Assembly (NCBI RefSeq): GCF_000981035.1
Contig: NZ_LAYJ01000115.1
Location: 1 to 64,000, forward strand
Direction: 5' to 3'
Length of the DNA stretch: 64,000 nt
Source of the DNA: Christensenella hongkongensis
Lineage (GTDB): Bacteria > Bacillota > Clostridia > Christensenellales > Christensenellaceae
The notes below the pieces were generated by a model. The model was not told the origin of the DNA. It saw nothing but the letters and a program-made list of their open reading frames with translations, and searched no databases. The translations under genes and the position numbers were made by a program. This document shows, one piece after another, positions 1 through 8,946 of this stretch (the stretch's first letter is position 1; each line of letters starts with the position of its first letter).

Positions 1-23
1 CAAGACCAAGTAGGCAAAAAAGA

Positions 24-143
24 CAGCCGCTTAAGCGGCTGCCCGAGATAGTAATGCGGTGTCAAACTTCGATGCCCCTTGAGGGGCTAAGTCCGCAATT
101 CGCCCTTCCAGGGCGAGCGCAAACCACCAGTTTACTGGTGGTT
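24..143. repeat. Row of four short hairpins, possible mobile-element end
   Basis: Four inverted repeats follow one another without a convincing gene: a perfect 18-bp palindrome at 24-41 (CAGCCGCTTAAGCGGCTG), a GCCCCT/AGGGGC stem at 74-87, a CGCCCT/AGGGCG stem at 101-115, and a 9-bp AACCACCAG/CTGGTGGTT stem at 122-143. None is followed by a T run, so they are not ordinary terminators. Stacked hairpins of this kind are known at the ends of IS200/IS605-type elements and in the RNA made from the 3' end of tnpB. No transposase is visible, as the window starts here. The identity of the element is an inference. Confidence 0.45.
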
Positions 144-234
144 ATGATTATCCTGTACTTCTGGATTTACTGGAACGTAAAATATTTAAGAAGGAAATTG
201 TCCTTTTTTGGTAGTACCGGATTACACAAAATGA

Positions 235-240
235 TATAAT
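235..240 (+). promoter_or_regulatory. -10 box upstream of the PurF-like gene
   Basis: A perfect TATAAT lies at 235-240, about 38 bases before the start codon. No good -35 hexamer is seen at 17-bp spacing, so only the -10 is supported. Confidence 0.4.
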
Positions 241-278
241 CAATTATGTAAACAAAGCAACCAACGGAGGATAGTGAA

Positions 279-1682
279 TTGGGCGGAATATTCGGTGCGG
301 CAAAAAAAGGGAATTGTGCATATGATTTGTTTTTTGGAACAGATTATCATTCACATTTAGGAACCTATCGGGGTGGAATGACAGTATATTCAGACGGGCG
401 GTTCCTGCGGGCAATCCATGGGATTCAGAATTCACCTTTTCGCACGAAGTTCGAAAAGGACGTAGAAGATTTAACAGGGCCGATGGGTATTGGAAGTATT
501 TCGGATACAGCTCCTCAGCCGCTTACCGTACATTCTCACCTTGGCACTTATGCCGTTGCTACGGTAGGGCGCATCAACAACTCCGATGAAATTATCAGCC
601 GCTGTTTCCAAAATCATTTTGCTCAGTTTTCTGAAATGGGTAATGGCAAGCTGAATCCTACGGAACTGGTTGCGGCGCTGGTAGGGAGCCAGGCTACGAT
701 TGCCGAAGGAATACGTTATGCGCAGGAACTGATCGACGGCTCTATGACCATGTTAGTGCTCACGAAGGACGGGATCTATGCCGCGCGGGATAATGTAGGA
801 CGCACTTCACTGGTTTTAGGGGAAAAGGAAGACGGTTATTGCGTAGCGTCGGAAAGTTTTTCTTTTTTAAATTTAGGATATCACGATCTTCGGGAGCTTG
901 GGCCTGCCGAGGTCGTGCTGATCACGCCGGATGGGGTAGAGCAGATATTGCCTCCGAAGAACCAGATGAAAATTTGCGCTTTCCTGTGGACATATTACGG
1001 CTATCCCACGACTTATTATGAAGGCGTAAATGTAGAGCAAATGCGTTATGAGGGGGGACGTATCCTCGCATCACGTGATAACGTACATCCTGACCTTGTG
1101 GCAGGCGTACCGGATTCCGGTACCGCATATGCGATAGGCTATGCGAACCATTCAGGGATTCCGTTTGCTCGTCCGTTTATCAAATATACGCCCACGTGGC
1201 CGCGGTCGTTTATGCCGCAAAAGCAGGATTTGCGAAACCTCATCGCACACATGAAACTTATACCGGTAGAAGGATTGATCAAGGGGAAAAAACTGCTCAT
1301 GATTGACGATTCCATCGTCAGGGGTACGCAGATGCGCGAGACTACCGAATTCCTGTATCGCAGCGGGGCGCAGGAAGTACACGTCCGTTCAGCGTGTCCG
1401 CCTATCTTGTTTGGATGCAAATACCTGAATTTCTCACGCTCTACGTCGGATCTGGACCTTATAGCACGTAAGCTGATTGCTCAGCATGAGGGCGACGCCT
1501 CAATGGAGGTCTTGCAGGAATATGCCGATCCGGACAGCGCACGCCATGTGCAGCTTACCGAAGAGGTGTGCAGGGAATTGGAGTTCACTTCGCTTCGTTA
1601 TCATCGTCTGGATGATGTGCAGGCGTCTATCGGCATCGATCCATGTAAGCTATGTACTTACTGTTGGGATGGCAGAGAATAA
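279..1682 (+). CDS. PurF-like amidophosphoribosyltransferase paralogue lacking the catalytic cysteine
   Basis: The 467-aa product has the two-domain layout of glutamine PRPP amidotransferase: an N-terminal Ntn glutaminase-like domain (about 1-225) and a C-terminal phosphoribosyltransferase domain. The PRPP loop is clear (LLMIDDSIVRGT, 339-350), and VPDSG at 277-281 fits. Probable Fe-S ligands are kept at Cys233, Cys380 and the C-terminal CxxC (456/459). However, the chain begins MGGIFG, where PurF has Cys at position 1 of the mature enzyme, and the glutaminase motifs GHVRYST and NGNLTN are replaced (GIGSISDTAP; VGRINN). The TTG start is fixed by GGAGG at 266-270, eight bases upstream, so the missing cysteine is not a start error. 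It probably does not use glutamine; ammonia use or another role is possible. It is a lone gene with a terminator behind it. Confidence 0.85.
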   Translation: MGGIFGAAKKGNCAYDLFFGTDYHSHLGTYRGGMTVYSDGRFLRAIHGIQNSPFRTKFEKDVEDLTGPMGIGSISDTAPQPLTVHSHLGTYAVATVGRINNSDEIISRCFQNHFAQFSEMGNGKLNPTELVAALVGSQATIAEGIRYAQELIDGSMTMLVLTKDGIYAARDNVGRTSLVLGEKEDGYCVASESFSFLNLGYHDLRELGPAEVVLITPDGVEQILPPKNQMKICAFLWTYYGYPTTYYEGVNVEQMRYEGGRILASRDNVHPDLVAGVPDSGTAYAIGYANHSGIPFARPFIKYTPTWPRSFMPQKQDLRNLIAHMKLIPVEGLIKGKKLLMIDDSIVRGTQMRETTEFLYRSGAQEVHVRSACPPILFGCKYLNFSRSTSDLDLIARKLIAQHEGDASMEVLQEYADPDSARHVQLTEEVCRELEFTSLRYHRLDDVQASIGIDPCKLCTYCWDGRE

Positions 1683-1691
1683 CGTAAAATT

Positions 1692-1718
1692 AAGCCTTCG
1701 CGTGAGCGGGGGCTTTTA
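1692..1718 (+). terminator. Terminator after the PurF-like gene
   Basis: A 10-bp stem AAGCCTTCGC/GCGGGGGCTT (with G-T pairs) and a GTGA loop is followed by TTTATATTT, ten bases after the stop codon. Confidence 0.6.
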
Positions 1719-1853
1719 TATTTACCTGATATTTAATACTTTTGTAATAAATATAGTGCAAAAAAAGAAAAAATCATGTATAATAGTAATGTTATATGTA
1801 CATTATTTTGAAAGCAACCTCTATTGATATGCTTAAAAAGGAGTCTTGTTTTT

Positions 1854-3017
1854 ATGCGAAGGAAATATATTAAGAAGCTGAAATATTATTCCTTTTCGTT
1901 CCGGGTACAACAATTTTTCAGAAATATCAAAGACCGCATGGTACGTCTCTCAAAAAGGAACAAATGGATTTTGACAGGCGGTATTGGTACCGTTGCGGTT
2001 GCTCTTGTCGTTTTGCTTGGTTTAGGTACCTTTGGGAACACGCCGTTTTTCAGTGTGAATGCAAGCGCGGCGGAAAGTGATTTACAGGCATTGCCGGCAC
2101 AAACGGAACCCGACGCCTTACAGGCGCTTGCACAGTCAACGCCCGAGCCTACTCCCGCGCCAACGCCAACGCCTGATCCGACTCTGAAGGAAGGAATGGA
2201 AGGCCCGGAAATATCGGCGCTGCAGCAACGCCTGATGGATCTTGGATATCTTGCGATTGATGAAACAACCGAGTATTACGGGCCTGCTACAGCCGGAGCC
2301 GTCGGTTATTTCCAGCGTCAGCATGGCCTGGAGCAAGACGGGGTATGCGGCCCGCAAACGCTTGCGATTATCAACTCCGAAGATGCAAAGCCGTACACAC
2401 TGCTTGAAGGGACAAACGGAGACGACGTTAAAAGCCTGCAAAGCCGTTTGCAGGAACTTGGTTATATTGGAAGCGTGACAGGTTATTATGGAACGGAAAC
2501 GATAGATGCTGTCAAAGCTTTCCAGACGCGCAATGATCTTGGCGTAGATGGAAAGACCGGCGAGATGACACTGGATTGCATTTATTCCTCAGACGCGAAA
2601 CCAACCGCAGAAATGGAAGTTGCAGTACAGCGTAAAGGAAGTATAGACAGCTTTATATCGGTAGCGGAAGAGCAGCTTGGAAAACCATATGTCTGGGGGG
2701 CGTCCGGTCCAAATACCTTTGACTGTTCAGGGCTTGTGACCTATTGCCTGAGACAGGCTGGTTCTTCTACAGGGAGGCTCAATGCCGCAGGGTTTTCACA
2801 AAATTCATCCTGGGAAAAGATATCTTTTGATAATTTGCAGCGTGGCGATCTGATTTTCTATACCAATAACGCCCGCAGCAAGGTTGGGCATGTAGGAATT
2901 GTGATCGGCGACGGTATGATGATAGACGCATCCTCTTCGAACGGCAAGGTTGTAAAACGCACCTATGATTCTTCTTATTGGCAAAGTCATTTCGTGTGCG
3001 GACGGCGTCCGTGGTAA
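1854..3017 (+). CDS. Membrane-anchored NlpC/P60 peptidoglycan hydrolase with two PG-binding domains
   Basis: This 387-aa protein is predicted to cut the stem peptides of peptidoglycan. It has a basic N-terminus, one membrane segment near residues 40-60 (WILTGGIGTVAVALVVLLGL), a Pro/Thr-rich linker (PEPTPAPTPTPDPT), two PG_binding_1 repeats (ALQQRLMDLGYL and SLQSRLQELGYI) and a C-terminal NlpC/P60 domain. That domain shows the catalytic cysteine in TFDCSGLV and histidine in VGHVGIVIG. I chose ATG 1854 because AAAAAGGAG lies just upstream; an earlier in-frame TTG at 1824 would place that ribosome site inside the gene. It stands alone between two terminators, with a TATAAT at 1779-1784. The family is known for cell separation and wall turnover; the specific role here is inferred. 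Confidence 0.88.
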   Translation: MRRKYIKKLKYYSFSFRVQQFFRNIKDRMVRLSKRNKWILTGGIGTVAVALVVLLGLGTFGNTPFFSVNASAAESDLQALPAQTEPDALQALAQSTPEPTPAPTPTPDPTLKEGMEGPEISALQQRLMDLGYLAIDETTEYYGPATAGAVGYFQRQHGLEQDGVCGPQTLAIINSEDAKPYTLLEGTNGDDVKSLQSRLQELGYIGSVTGYYGTETIDAVKAFQTRNDLGVDGKTGEMTLDCIYSSDAKPTAEMEVAVQRKGSIDSFISVAEEQLGKPYVWGASGPNTFDCSGLVTYCLRQAGSSTGRLNAAGFSQNSSWEKISFDNLQRGDLIFYTNNARSKVGHVGIVIGDGMMIDASSSNGKVVKRTYDSSYWQSHFVCGRRPW

Positions 3018-3039
3018 AACATAAATTTATGGAATGTAA

Positions 3040-3071
3040 GGTCTGCAGGGTTTACCTGCAGACCGTTTTTT
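3040..3071 (+). terminator. Strong terminator after the NlpC/P60 gene
   Basis: A perfect 10-bp stem GGTCTGCAGG/CCTGCAGACC with a 5-base loop is followed by GTTTTTT. Confidence 0.9.
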
Positions 3072-3140
3072 ATTGCCACAGTCAGCTTGAGGTCGATTTA
3101 TCAGTAGATTTTCCAGCCGGTTTGCATTATAATATTGAAT

Positions 3141-4496
3141 ATGAAAGATATGGTTTACTGGAAAAATGAAATACTGAAAAATGGCTTGAAATACCACATT
3201 ATTACATATGGATGCCAGATGAATGAGCACGAATCCGAAAAGATTGCAGGAATTTTAGAGGAACTTGGCTACCGCCCGGCACAGGAAAAGGAAGAGGCTG
3301 ATTTTATACTGTTCAACACCTGTTGTGTTCGTGAAAACGCAGAGCAGAAAACATTTGGAAATGTTGGTAAAATCAAAAAACTGAAGGAAGAAAATAAGAA
3401 TTTGATTGTCGCCGTATGCGGATGTATGACGCAGCAGGAGGAAGTCGCTCATAAGCTGTCCAAAACATTTCCATTTGTGGACATCATCTTCGGCACACAC
3501 AACATCCACGAGCTTTCTGGAATGCTGCTCGAACGCCTGTCCGAAAAGCAGCGTGTTTTGCGTGTGCAGCAAAGCGACGGGCAGGTACATGAAGCAGTAC
3601 CGCTTAAAAGGGGCCAGGGCCCTGCCGCGTCTGTCAATATTATGTATGGCTGCAATAATTACTGCTCTTATTGTATCGTTCCTTATGTAAGGGGCGCCGA
3701 GCGGTCACGAGATGCCGATGACGTTTTGGGCGAAGTGAAAGAGCTTGAAATTCAGGGTTACCAGGAAATTATGCTGCTTGGTCAAAATGTAAATTCCTAT
3801 AATGGCAAAGGTATCAATTTTTCACAGCTCCTGAACCAGATCTGTGCGGAGACCAAAATACCGCGTATCCGTTTTATGACCTCGCACCCCAAAGACCTCT
3901 CTGACGAGCTGATCGAAACCATTGCAAAGCACCCGCAGATTTGCCGCCATATCCATTTACCGGTTCAATCGGGCAGCACAAAGGTTTTGGAACGGATGAA
4001 CCGTAAATATACCAGATCGGAATATCTGTCCCTTGTGGATAAAATACGCAGAGCAGTTCCCGGGATTGCAATTACAACAGACATTATTGTCGGCTTTCCC
4101 GGCGAAACGGAGCAGGATTTTGAAGATACGCTTTCCCTTGTGCGGGAGGTGCGTTTTGACGCTGCCTTTACGTTTGTGTATTCTGTGCGCAGCGGAACGG
4201 CGGCGGCAAAAATGGCGGACATGGTGGACGAAACGACAAAAAGAGAGCGTATAGTGAGGCTTGTCGCCCTGCAAAATGAAATTACTGAACAACGCAACAA
4301 AGAATACGAAGGGCAGACCGTATGCGTTTTGGTTGAGGGACAGAGCGCGCGCAATACACAGCATGTCTGCGGTAAATCGGGTTCGTTCAAGATGGTCAAT
4401 TTTGAGGGAGATCCGTCGATGATCGGGACTTTTCAGGAGGTCCTGATCACGCAGGGTAAAAAAACGACGCTGTTTGGCACGGCAGTACGGAAATAA
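3141..4496 (+). CDS. miaB: tRNA-2-methylthio-N6-dimethylallyladenosine synthase
   Basis: A radical SAM methylthiotransferase that adds the methylthio group to i6A37 in tRNAs reading U-starting codons. About 451 aa. The N-terminal UPF0004 domain has its three cluster cysteines (TYGCQMNEHES, NTCCVRENA, AVCGCMTQQ). The radical SAM motif is CNNYCSYC, and a TRAM-like tail ends the protein. The start is uncertain: TTG 3135, ATG 3141 and ATG 3150 are all in frame, none with a clear ribosome site, and a TATAAT at 3128-3133 sits unusually close. It is followed after 9 bases by mutS. miaA, which makes the i6A that MiaB modifies, is three genes downstream, so both steps of ms2i6A synthesis are in one block. 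Confidence 0.95.
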   Translation: MKDMVYWKNEILKNGLKYHIITYGCQMNEHESEKIAGILEELGYRPAQEKEEADFILFNTCCVRENAEQKTFGNVGKIKKLKEENKNLIVAVCGCMTQQEEVAHKLSKTFPFVDIIFGTHNIHELSGMLLERLSEKQRVLRVQQSDGQVHEAVPLKRGQGPAASVNIMYGCNNYCSYCIVPYVRGAERSRDADDVLGEVKELEIQGYQEIMLLGQNVNSYNGKGINFSQLLNQICAETKIPRIRFMTSHPKDLSDELIETIAKHPQICRHIHLPVQSGSTKVLERMNRKYTRSEYLSLVDKIRRAVPGIAITTDIIVGFPGETEQDFEDTLSLVREVRFDAAFTFVYSVRSGTAAAKMADMVDETTKRERIVRLVALQNEITEQRNKEYEGQTVCVLVEGQSARNTQHVCGKSGSFKMVNFEGDPSMIGTFQEVLITQGKKTTLFGTAVRK

Positions 4497-4505
4497 GAGG
4501 GAATT

Positions 4506-7085
4506 ATGGCAGAATTAACACCAATGATGAAGCAGTATCTGGAGTTGAAACAGGAATATCCTGACTGTATCCTGATGTTTCGTTTGGGCGATTTTTATGA
4601 AATGTTTTTTGAAGACGCGGAGCTTGCGGCCAGGGTGCTTGAAATAGCGCTGACAGGGCGCAACTGCGGCCTTGAGGAACGCGCACCGATGTGCGGGGTT
4701 CCTCATCACTCGGTAGATAACTATATCAACAGGCTGATTGAAAACGGTTATAAGGTCGCAATTTGCGATCAGCTTGAAGATCCAAGCATCGCAAAGGGTA
4801 TTGTAAAGCGTGGTATAACGCGTGTTGTGACTCCGGGCACGGTTGTTGAAAACTCTATCTTAAATGAAGCGGAAAATAATTATATCCTTTGTATCCATTA
4901 TGGCGAACAAACAGTTGGCGTATGCTATTGCGACGTATCTACCGGTGAATTCTGCGTAGAGCAGCTGCCAGACGAAATGCAGCTTATGAACGAGTTGACT
5001 CGTATTAATCCGCGGGAGATATTGGTTGCAGATTCATGCGTAAAGAAGATGCTCACATTAACGGAAAAAACACGATTCAAAAATACCTTTGTAAACCCGT
5101 ATTTTGACTGGGCATTTGAGCAGACAGCCGCGAAAAAAGCTCTGTGCGGGCATTTTAAGGTAAAATCCTTAAGCGGATTTGGCTGCGGGGAATTAAGCGA
5201 CGCCATTTGCGCGGCAGGCGCGCTGATGCAGTATCTTGTGGATACCCAGAAAAATGCACTTTTGCATATCACTGCAATTAAAACACTGACAGGCAGCTCT
5301 TATATGGTGCTCGATCCAAGCACGCGCCGTAATCTTGAGCTGACTCAGACATTGATGGAAAACGGGAAAAAAGGTTCCCTGTTATGGCTTCTTGACCGTA
5401 CTAAGACTGCGATGGGCGCGCGGCTTTTAAAGAAGCTGATCCTCCAGCCGTTAAAAAGTATTGATGCGATTGACGAACGTCTCGACGCGGTAGGCGAAAT
5501 AAAGGACGATATGTACCTGCGTAATTCGCTGGTGGATTATCTTGGCAGTATTTACGATCTGGAGCGTATCATTTCCCGCATTTCCTATGGAACAATCGAT
5601 GCAAAGGATTGCCTGTCACTGAAGCGTTCTATTGCTGCGTTGCCTACGCTCAAAGCGCTTTTGGAAAATTCAAAAAGCACCTTGCTAAAAGGTATTTACG
5701 AAAACATGGACGATCTTCAGGATCTTTTTGAGCTTCTGGACCATGCGATCAATGAAGACGCGCCGGTTGGAATTACAGAAGGTAATATCATAAAGCATGG
5801 ATTCGATCCGGAAATCGACCAGTTGATCTTTGCATCCAAAAATGGAAAAAACTGGCTTGCGGAACTGGAAGCGCGCGAACGGGAAGAGACCGGGATCAAA
5901 AACCTGAAAATCAGTTACAATAAAGTCTTTGGCTATTTTATCGAAGTCACAAAATCATATCTTTCCCAGGTTCCTTATCGATACCTGCGCAAGCAAACCC
6001 TTACAAACTGCGAGCGTTATATCACCGAAGAACTCAAAGAAATGGAGGATACGATTCTTGGCGCAGAGGAAAAGCGCAATGCGAAGGAATATGAGGTGTT
6101 CCTGCGAATCAGGGATACGCTTGGAGATAATGTTTCCCGTATTCAGGCATGTGCGGCCCAGGTAGCGCTTTTGGATGCAATGCAGTCATTTGCCTGCGTC
6201 GCCTACGAAAATATGTATACGCGGCCACAAATGGCTGACGATGGCATTTTGGATATCAAAAATGGCCGGCATCCGGTTGTGGAAAATATCCGCAAGCAGG
6301 AGTTTGTTCCAAACGACGCATTGCTCAACAGCGATACGGATAATATGCTTTTGATCACAGGACCGAATATGGCGGGCAAAAGCACATATATGCGCCAGGT
6401 TGGGCTTATTGTGCTGATGGCTCATATCGGAAGCTTTGTCCCTGCATCGAGTGCGCATATTTGTATGGTTGACAGAATTTTTACGCGCGTGGGCGCATCG
6501 GACGACCTCGCTTCCGGTCAGAGTACGTTTATGGTGGAAATGAATGAACTTGCTAATATTCTCAATAATGCCACCTCAAAAAGCCTTCTTATTTTAGACG
6601 AAATCGGCAGGGGAACAAGCACGACGGACGGTCTATCGATTGCATGGGCCAGCGTTGAATATATTATTCAAAACCTTCAGGCGAAAACCTTGTTTGCAAC
6701 GCATTACCACGAATTGGTAGAGCTTGAAAATATGTTCGAAGGAATCAAAAATTATTCCGTAGCCGTTAAGGAGATGGGAAGTGAGATCATATTCCTGCAT
6801 AAAATCGTAAACGGTGGGACAGACCGCAGCTTTGGCGTCGATGTGGCTAAGCTTGCAGGACTTCCGCAACAGGTGATTGCGCGCGCAAGGGTATTTCTGG
6901 ACCGTTTGCAGAATTATGAGATATCGCTGACAGACAGCAATTCAGGTATTCCAAAGGAAAAACCCAAGGCGGAATTGCCTGAATGTGTCAAAAAAATCAA
7001 AAATACGAATATTGACACACTGACTCCGATTGAGGCGCTCAATCTGGTTTATTCGCTCAATAAGGAGTTAAACGATGCTGAGTAA
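4506..7085 (+). CDS. mutS: DNA mismatch repair ATPase MutS
   Basis: The mismatch-recognition protein of DNA repair, 859 aa, full length for the MutS1 class. Near the N-terminus the Phe-x-Glu mismatch reader is visible (GDFYEMFFEDA, residues about 30-40). The ABC-type ATPase has Walker A GPNMAGKS near 620, Walker B LLILDEIGRGTS and the downstream FATHYHEL. The ATG follows an AAGAGGG ribosome site. The last 11 bases overlap mutL, so the two are translationally linked, as is common in Bacillota. Nothing looks degraded. Confidence 0.97.
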   Translation: MAELTPMMKQYLELKQEYPDCILMFRLGDFYEMFFEDAELAARVLEIALTGRNCGLEERAPMCGVPHHSVDNYINRLIENGYKVAICDQLEDPSIAKGIVKRGITRVVTPGTVVENSILNEAENNYILCIHYGEQTVGVCYCDVSTGEFCVEQLPDEMQLMNELTRINPREILVADSCVKKMLTLTEKTRFKNTFVNPYFDWAFEQTAAKKALCGHFKVKSLSGFGCGELSDAICAAGALMQYLVDTQKNALLHITAIKTLTGSSYMVLDPSTRRNLELTQTLMENGKKGSLLWLLDRTKTAMGARLLKKLILQPLKSIDAIDERLDAVGEIKDDMYLRNSLVDYLGSIYDLERIISRISYGTIDAKDCLSLKRSIAALPTLKALLENSKSTLLKGIYENMDDLQDLFELLDHAINEDAPVGITEGNIIKHGFDPEIDQLIFASKNGKNWLAELEAREREETGIKNLKISYNKVFGYFIEVTKSYLSQVPYRYLRKQTLTNCERYITEELKEMEDTILGAEEKRNAKEYEVFLRIRDTLGDNVSRIQACAAQVALLDAMQSFACVAYENMYTRPQMADDGILDIKNGRHPVVENIRKQEFVPNDALLNSDTDNMLLITGPNMAGKSTYMRQVGLIVLMAHIGSFVPASSAHICMVDRIFTRVGASDDLASGQSTFMVEMNELANILNNATSKSLLILDEIGRGTSTTDGLSIAWASVEYIIQNLQAKTLFATHYHELVELENMFEGIKNYSVAVKEMGSEIIFLHKIVNGGTDRSFGVDVAKLAGLPQQVIARARVFLDRLQNYEISLTDSNSGIPKEKPKAELPECVKKIKNTNIDTLTPIEALNLVYSLNKELNDAE

Positions 7086-8946
7086 AAGGATTTGTGTACT
7101 GGATGAGGCCGTTTATGCGAGGATCGCTGCAGGCGAGGTAGTGGTTAATCCGGCCGCTGTCGTGAAGGAACTGATGGAAAATTCCATGGATGCGGGCGCA
7201 ACGGCAATCACGGTGGAGATTTCGCAGGGCGGTAAGGAGCTGATCCGCGTGACGGATAACGGTTTGGGGATTTATCCGGAGGATGTGCCGCTTGCCATAC
7301 AAAAGCACGCCACCAGCAAGATCAGCAATGTTGACGACCTTGGACGCATAGAAACGCTTGGCTTTCGTGGAGAGGCGCTGTCCAGCATGGCGGCAGTGTC
7401 AAGGCTCACAATTAAGACACGTACTCAGGATAGTGTAGAAGGTACGATCCTGACAGTAAGCGGCGAGCATCAGCCTGAGATTATTTCCGCAGGACTGCCG
7501 GAGGGCACGACAGTAACGGTTGAGAATTTATTTTACAATATTCCTGCCCGCTTAAAATTTCTGAAAAATACTGCAAGGGAAACGACAAACGTTACATCGG
7601 TTGTTTCCAGGCTTATTTTTGCAAATCCGCACATTGCGGTCAAGTACATCAGCAATGGAAAGGTAATTTACCATAGTCCGGGGAATGGAGCGCTCAGGGA
7701 TGCGGTAGTCGCCGTATATGGTAAGGAGATTGTGCCGCGGGTTGCGGAGGTAAATTTCAGTACAACCGACCTTACAATACATGGATTGATTTCAAAACCT
7801 TCGCATTTATATAAAAGCACGCACTATATGTGTTTTTTCCTGAATGGCAGGTATATCCAATCGAAAAACCTGCAGGCCGCAGTGATGCGCGGATTTGGTG
7901 AGCGGCTGCTGAGGGGGCATTATCCGTTTTCAGTATTACACCTCACTCTCCCGGCTGATCAGGCAGATGTAAATGTGCATCCGAATAAGCTCCAGGTTAT
8001 GCTGCATGAGGAGCCTGAGGTTTTGGACGCACTTAACAGGGCAGTCCATGAAGCGCTCAATCAGCAAAACGTCCCGCCAGTGTTGGAAATTCCACAGGCT
8101 GCGGAGCAAAATCAAGAGCTGCCGTCCTCGGCGGGAAAGGAAGGGAAGCCGGACTTTCCGGAATTCCGTTCCGCCGAACGTCTCTATCAAAAAAGCGGGA
8201 GCAGGGCGGCACAGACGCCCGGGGCTTTGATGGATTACCCGGTTGCCGGGACTTCTGAGAAGCCATCCGTATACCAGCCCGATCAGGATTTTGGAGAACT
8301 GATTGAATCTGTAAAAAAATACCAGAATCCTCCGGAAGAGGAGCAGGCCGAAATCGAGGATGTGCGCCGACTGATTGATTACCGTATCATCGGACAGGTG
8401 TGGAACACATATGTTATGGTGGAAAGCAGTGAAAGCCTGTACCTCATCGATCAGCATGCGGCGCACGAGCGGATCAATTTTGAACGGATGAAAAAGGCTG
8501 CCGTTGAAGGAACGGTTGCATCGCAAAGCCTTTTGATACCTTACGTCGCTACGCTTCCTGCCGAAGATTTTGCACTGCTTCAAAAGCATGCGGAATTTTT
8601 GGAAAGTCTGGGCTTTGACTTTGAGGAGTTTGGCCCGCTAACCTTAAAGTTCAACGCGCTCCCTGTGCAGGCGGAGGTCAGCGGCGCGGAAAAAATGATC
8701 GACAATTTACTTGAAGAATTGCGCAATGTACGCGGAAATGATGTTCTTTTGCTACGGGATACGGTAATCCGTGCCTCCTGCCGCTATAGCATCAAAGCCG
8801 GCTATCAGCTTTCAGACGCACAGATTGAGGAACTTATGCAGGAAATCACAGAGCTTGACGCAATCCCAAATTGCCCGCATGGACGGCCAATCGCAATCGT
8901 AATCAAAAAAAGCGATTTACAAAAAGGATTTAAACGTATCGTATGA
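7075..8946 (+). CDS. mutL: DNA mismatch repair protein MutL
   Basis: The GHKL ATPase that links MutS to strand incision, 623 aa. The N-terminal ATPase motifs are present: ELMENSMDAGA, DNGLGI and GFRGEALSSMAAVS. After a variable, charged linker (about 330-430) comes the dimerisation domain. The motif DQHAAHERINFE, matching the DQHA(X)2E(X)4E endonuclease metal site of MutL proteins that lack MutH, suggests it nicks DNA itself; CPHGRP near the C-terminus is the companion metal motif. It overlaps mutS by 11 bases and miaA by 4 (ATGA). Confidence 0.97.
   Translation: MLSKRICVLDEAVYARIAAGEVVVNPAAVVKELMENSMDAGATAITVEISQGGKELIRVTDNGLGIYPEDVPLAIQKHATSKISNVDDLGRIETLGFRGEALSSMAAVSRLTIKTRTQDSVEGTILTVSGEHQPEIISAGLPEGTTVTVENLFYNIPARLKFLKNTARETTNVTSVVSRLIFANPHIAVKYISNGKVIYHSPGNGALRDAVVAVYGKEIVPRVAEVNFSTTDLTIHGLISKPSHLYKSTHYMCFFLNGRYIQSKNLQAAVMRGFGERLLRGHYPFSVLHLTLPADQADVNVHPNKLQVMLHEEPEVLDALNRAVHEALNQQNVPPVLEIPQAAEQNQELPSSAGKEGKPDFPEFRSAERLYQKSGSRAAQTPGALMDYPVAGTSEKPSVYQPDQDFGELIESVKKYQNPPEEEQAEIEDVRRLIDYRIIGQVWNTYVMVESSESLYLIDQHAAHERINFERMKKAAVEGTVASQSLLIPYVATLPAEDFALLQKHAEFLESLGFDFEEFGPLTLKFNALPVQAEVSGAEKMIDNLLEELRNVRGNDVLLLRDTVIRASCRYSIKAGYQLSDAQIEELMQEITELDAIPNCPHGRPIAIVIKKSDLQKGFKRIV

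Noticed and set aside
3-239. Open frame across the four hairpins, with a hydrophobic stretch
   Set aside because: It has no ribosome site, runs through palindromes that dictate its codons, and resembles no protein; the TATAAT of the next gene lies at its end.
7936-8589. Long antisense frame (217 codons) inside mutL
   Set aside because: mutL has all its motifs here; the antisense frame has no start site or recognisable domain.
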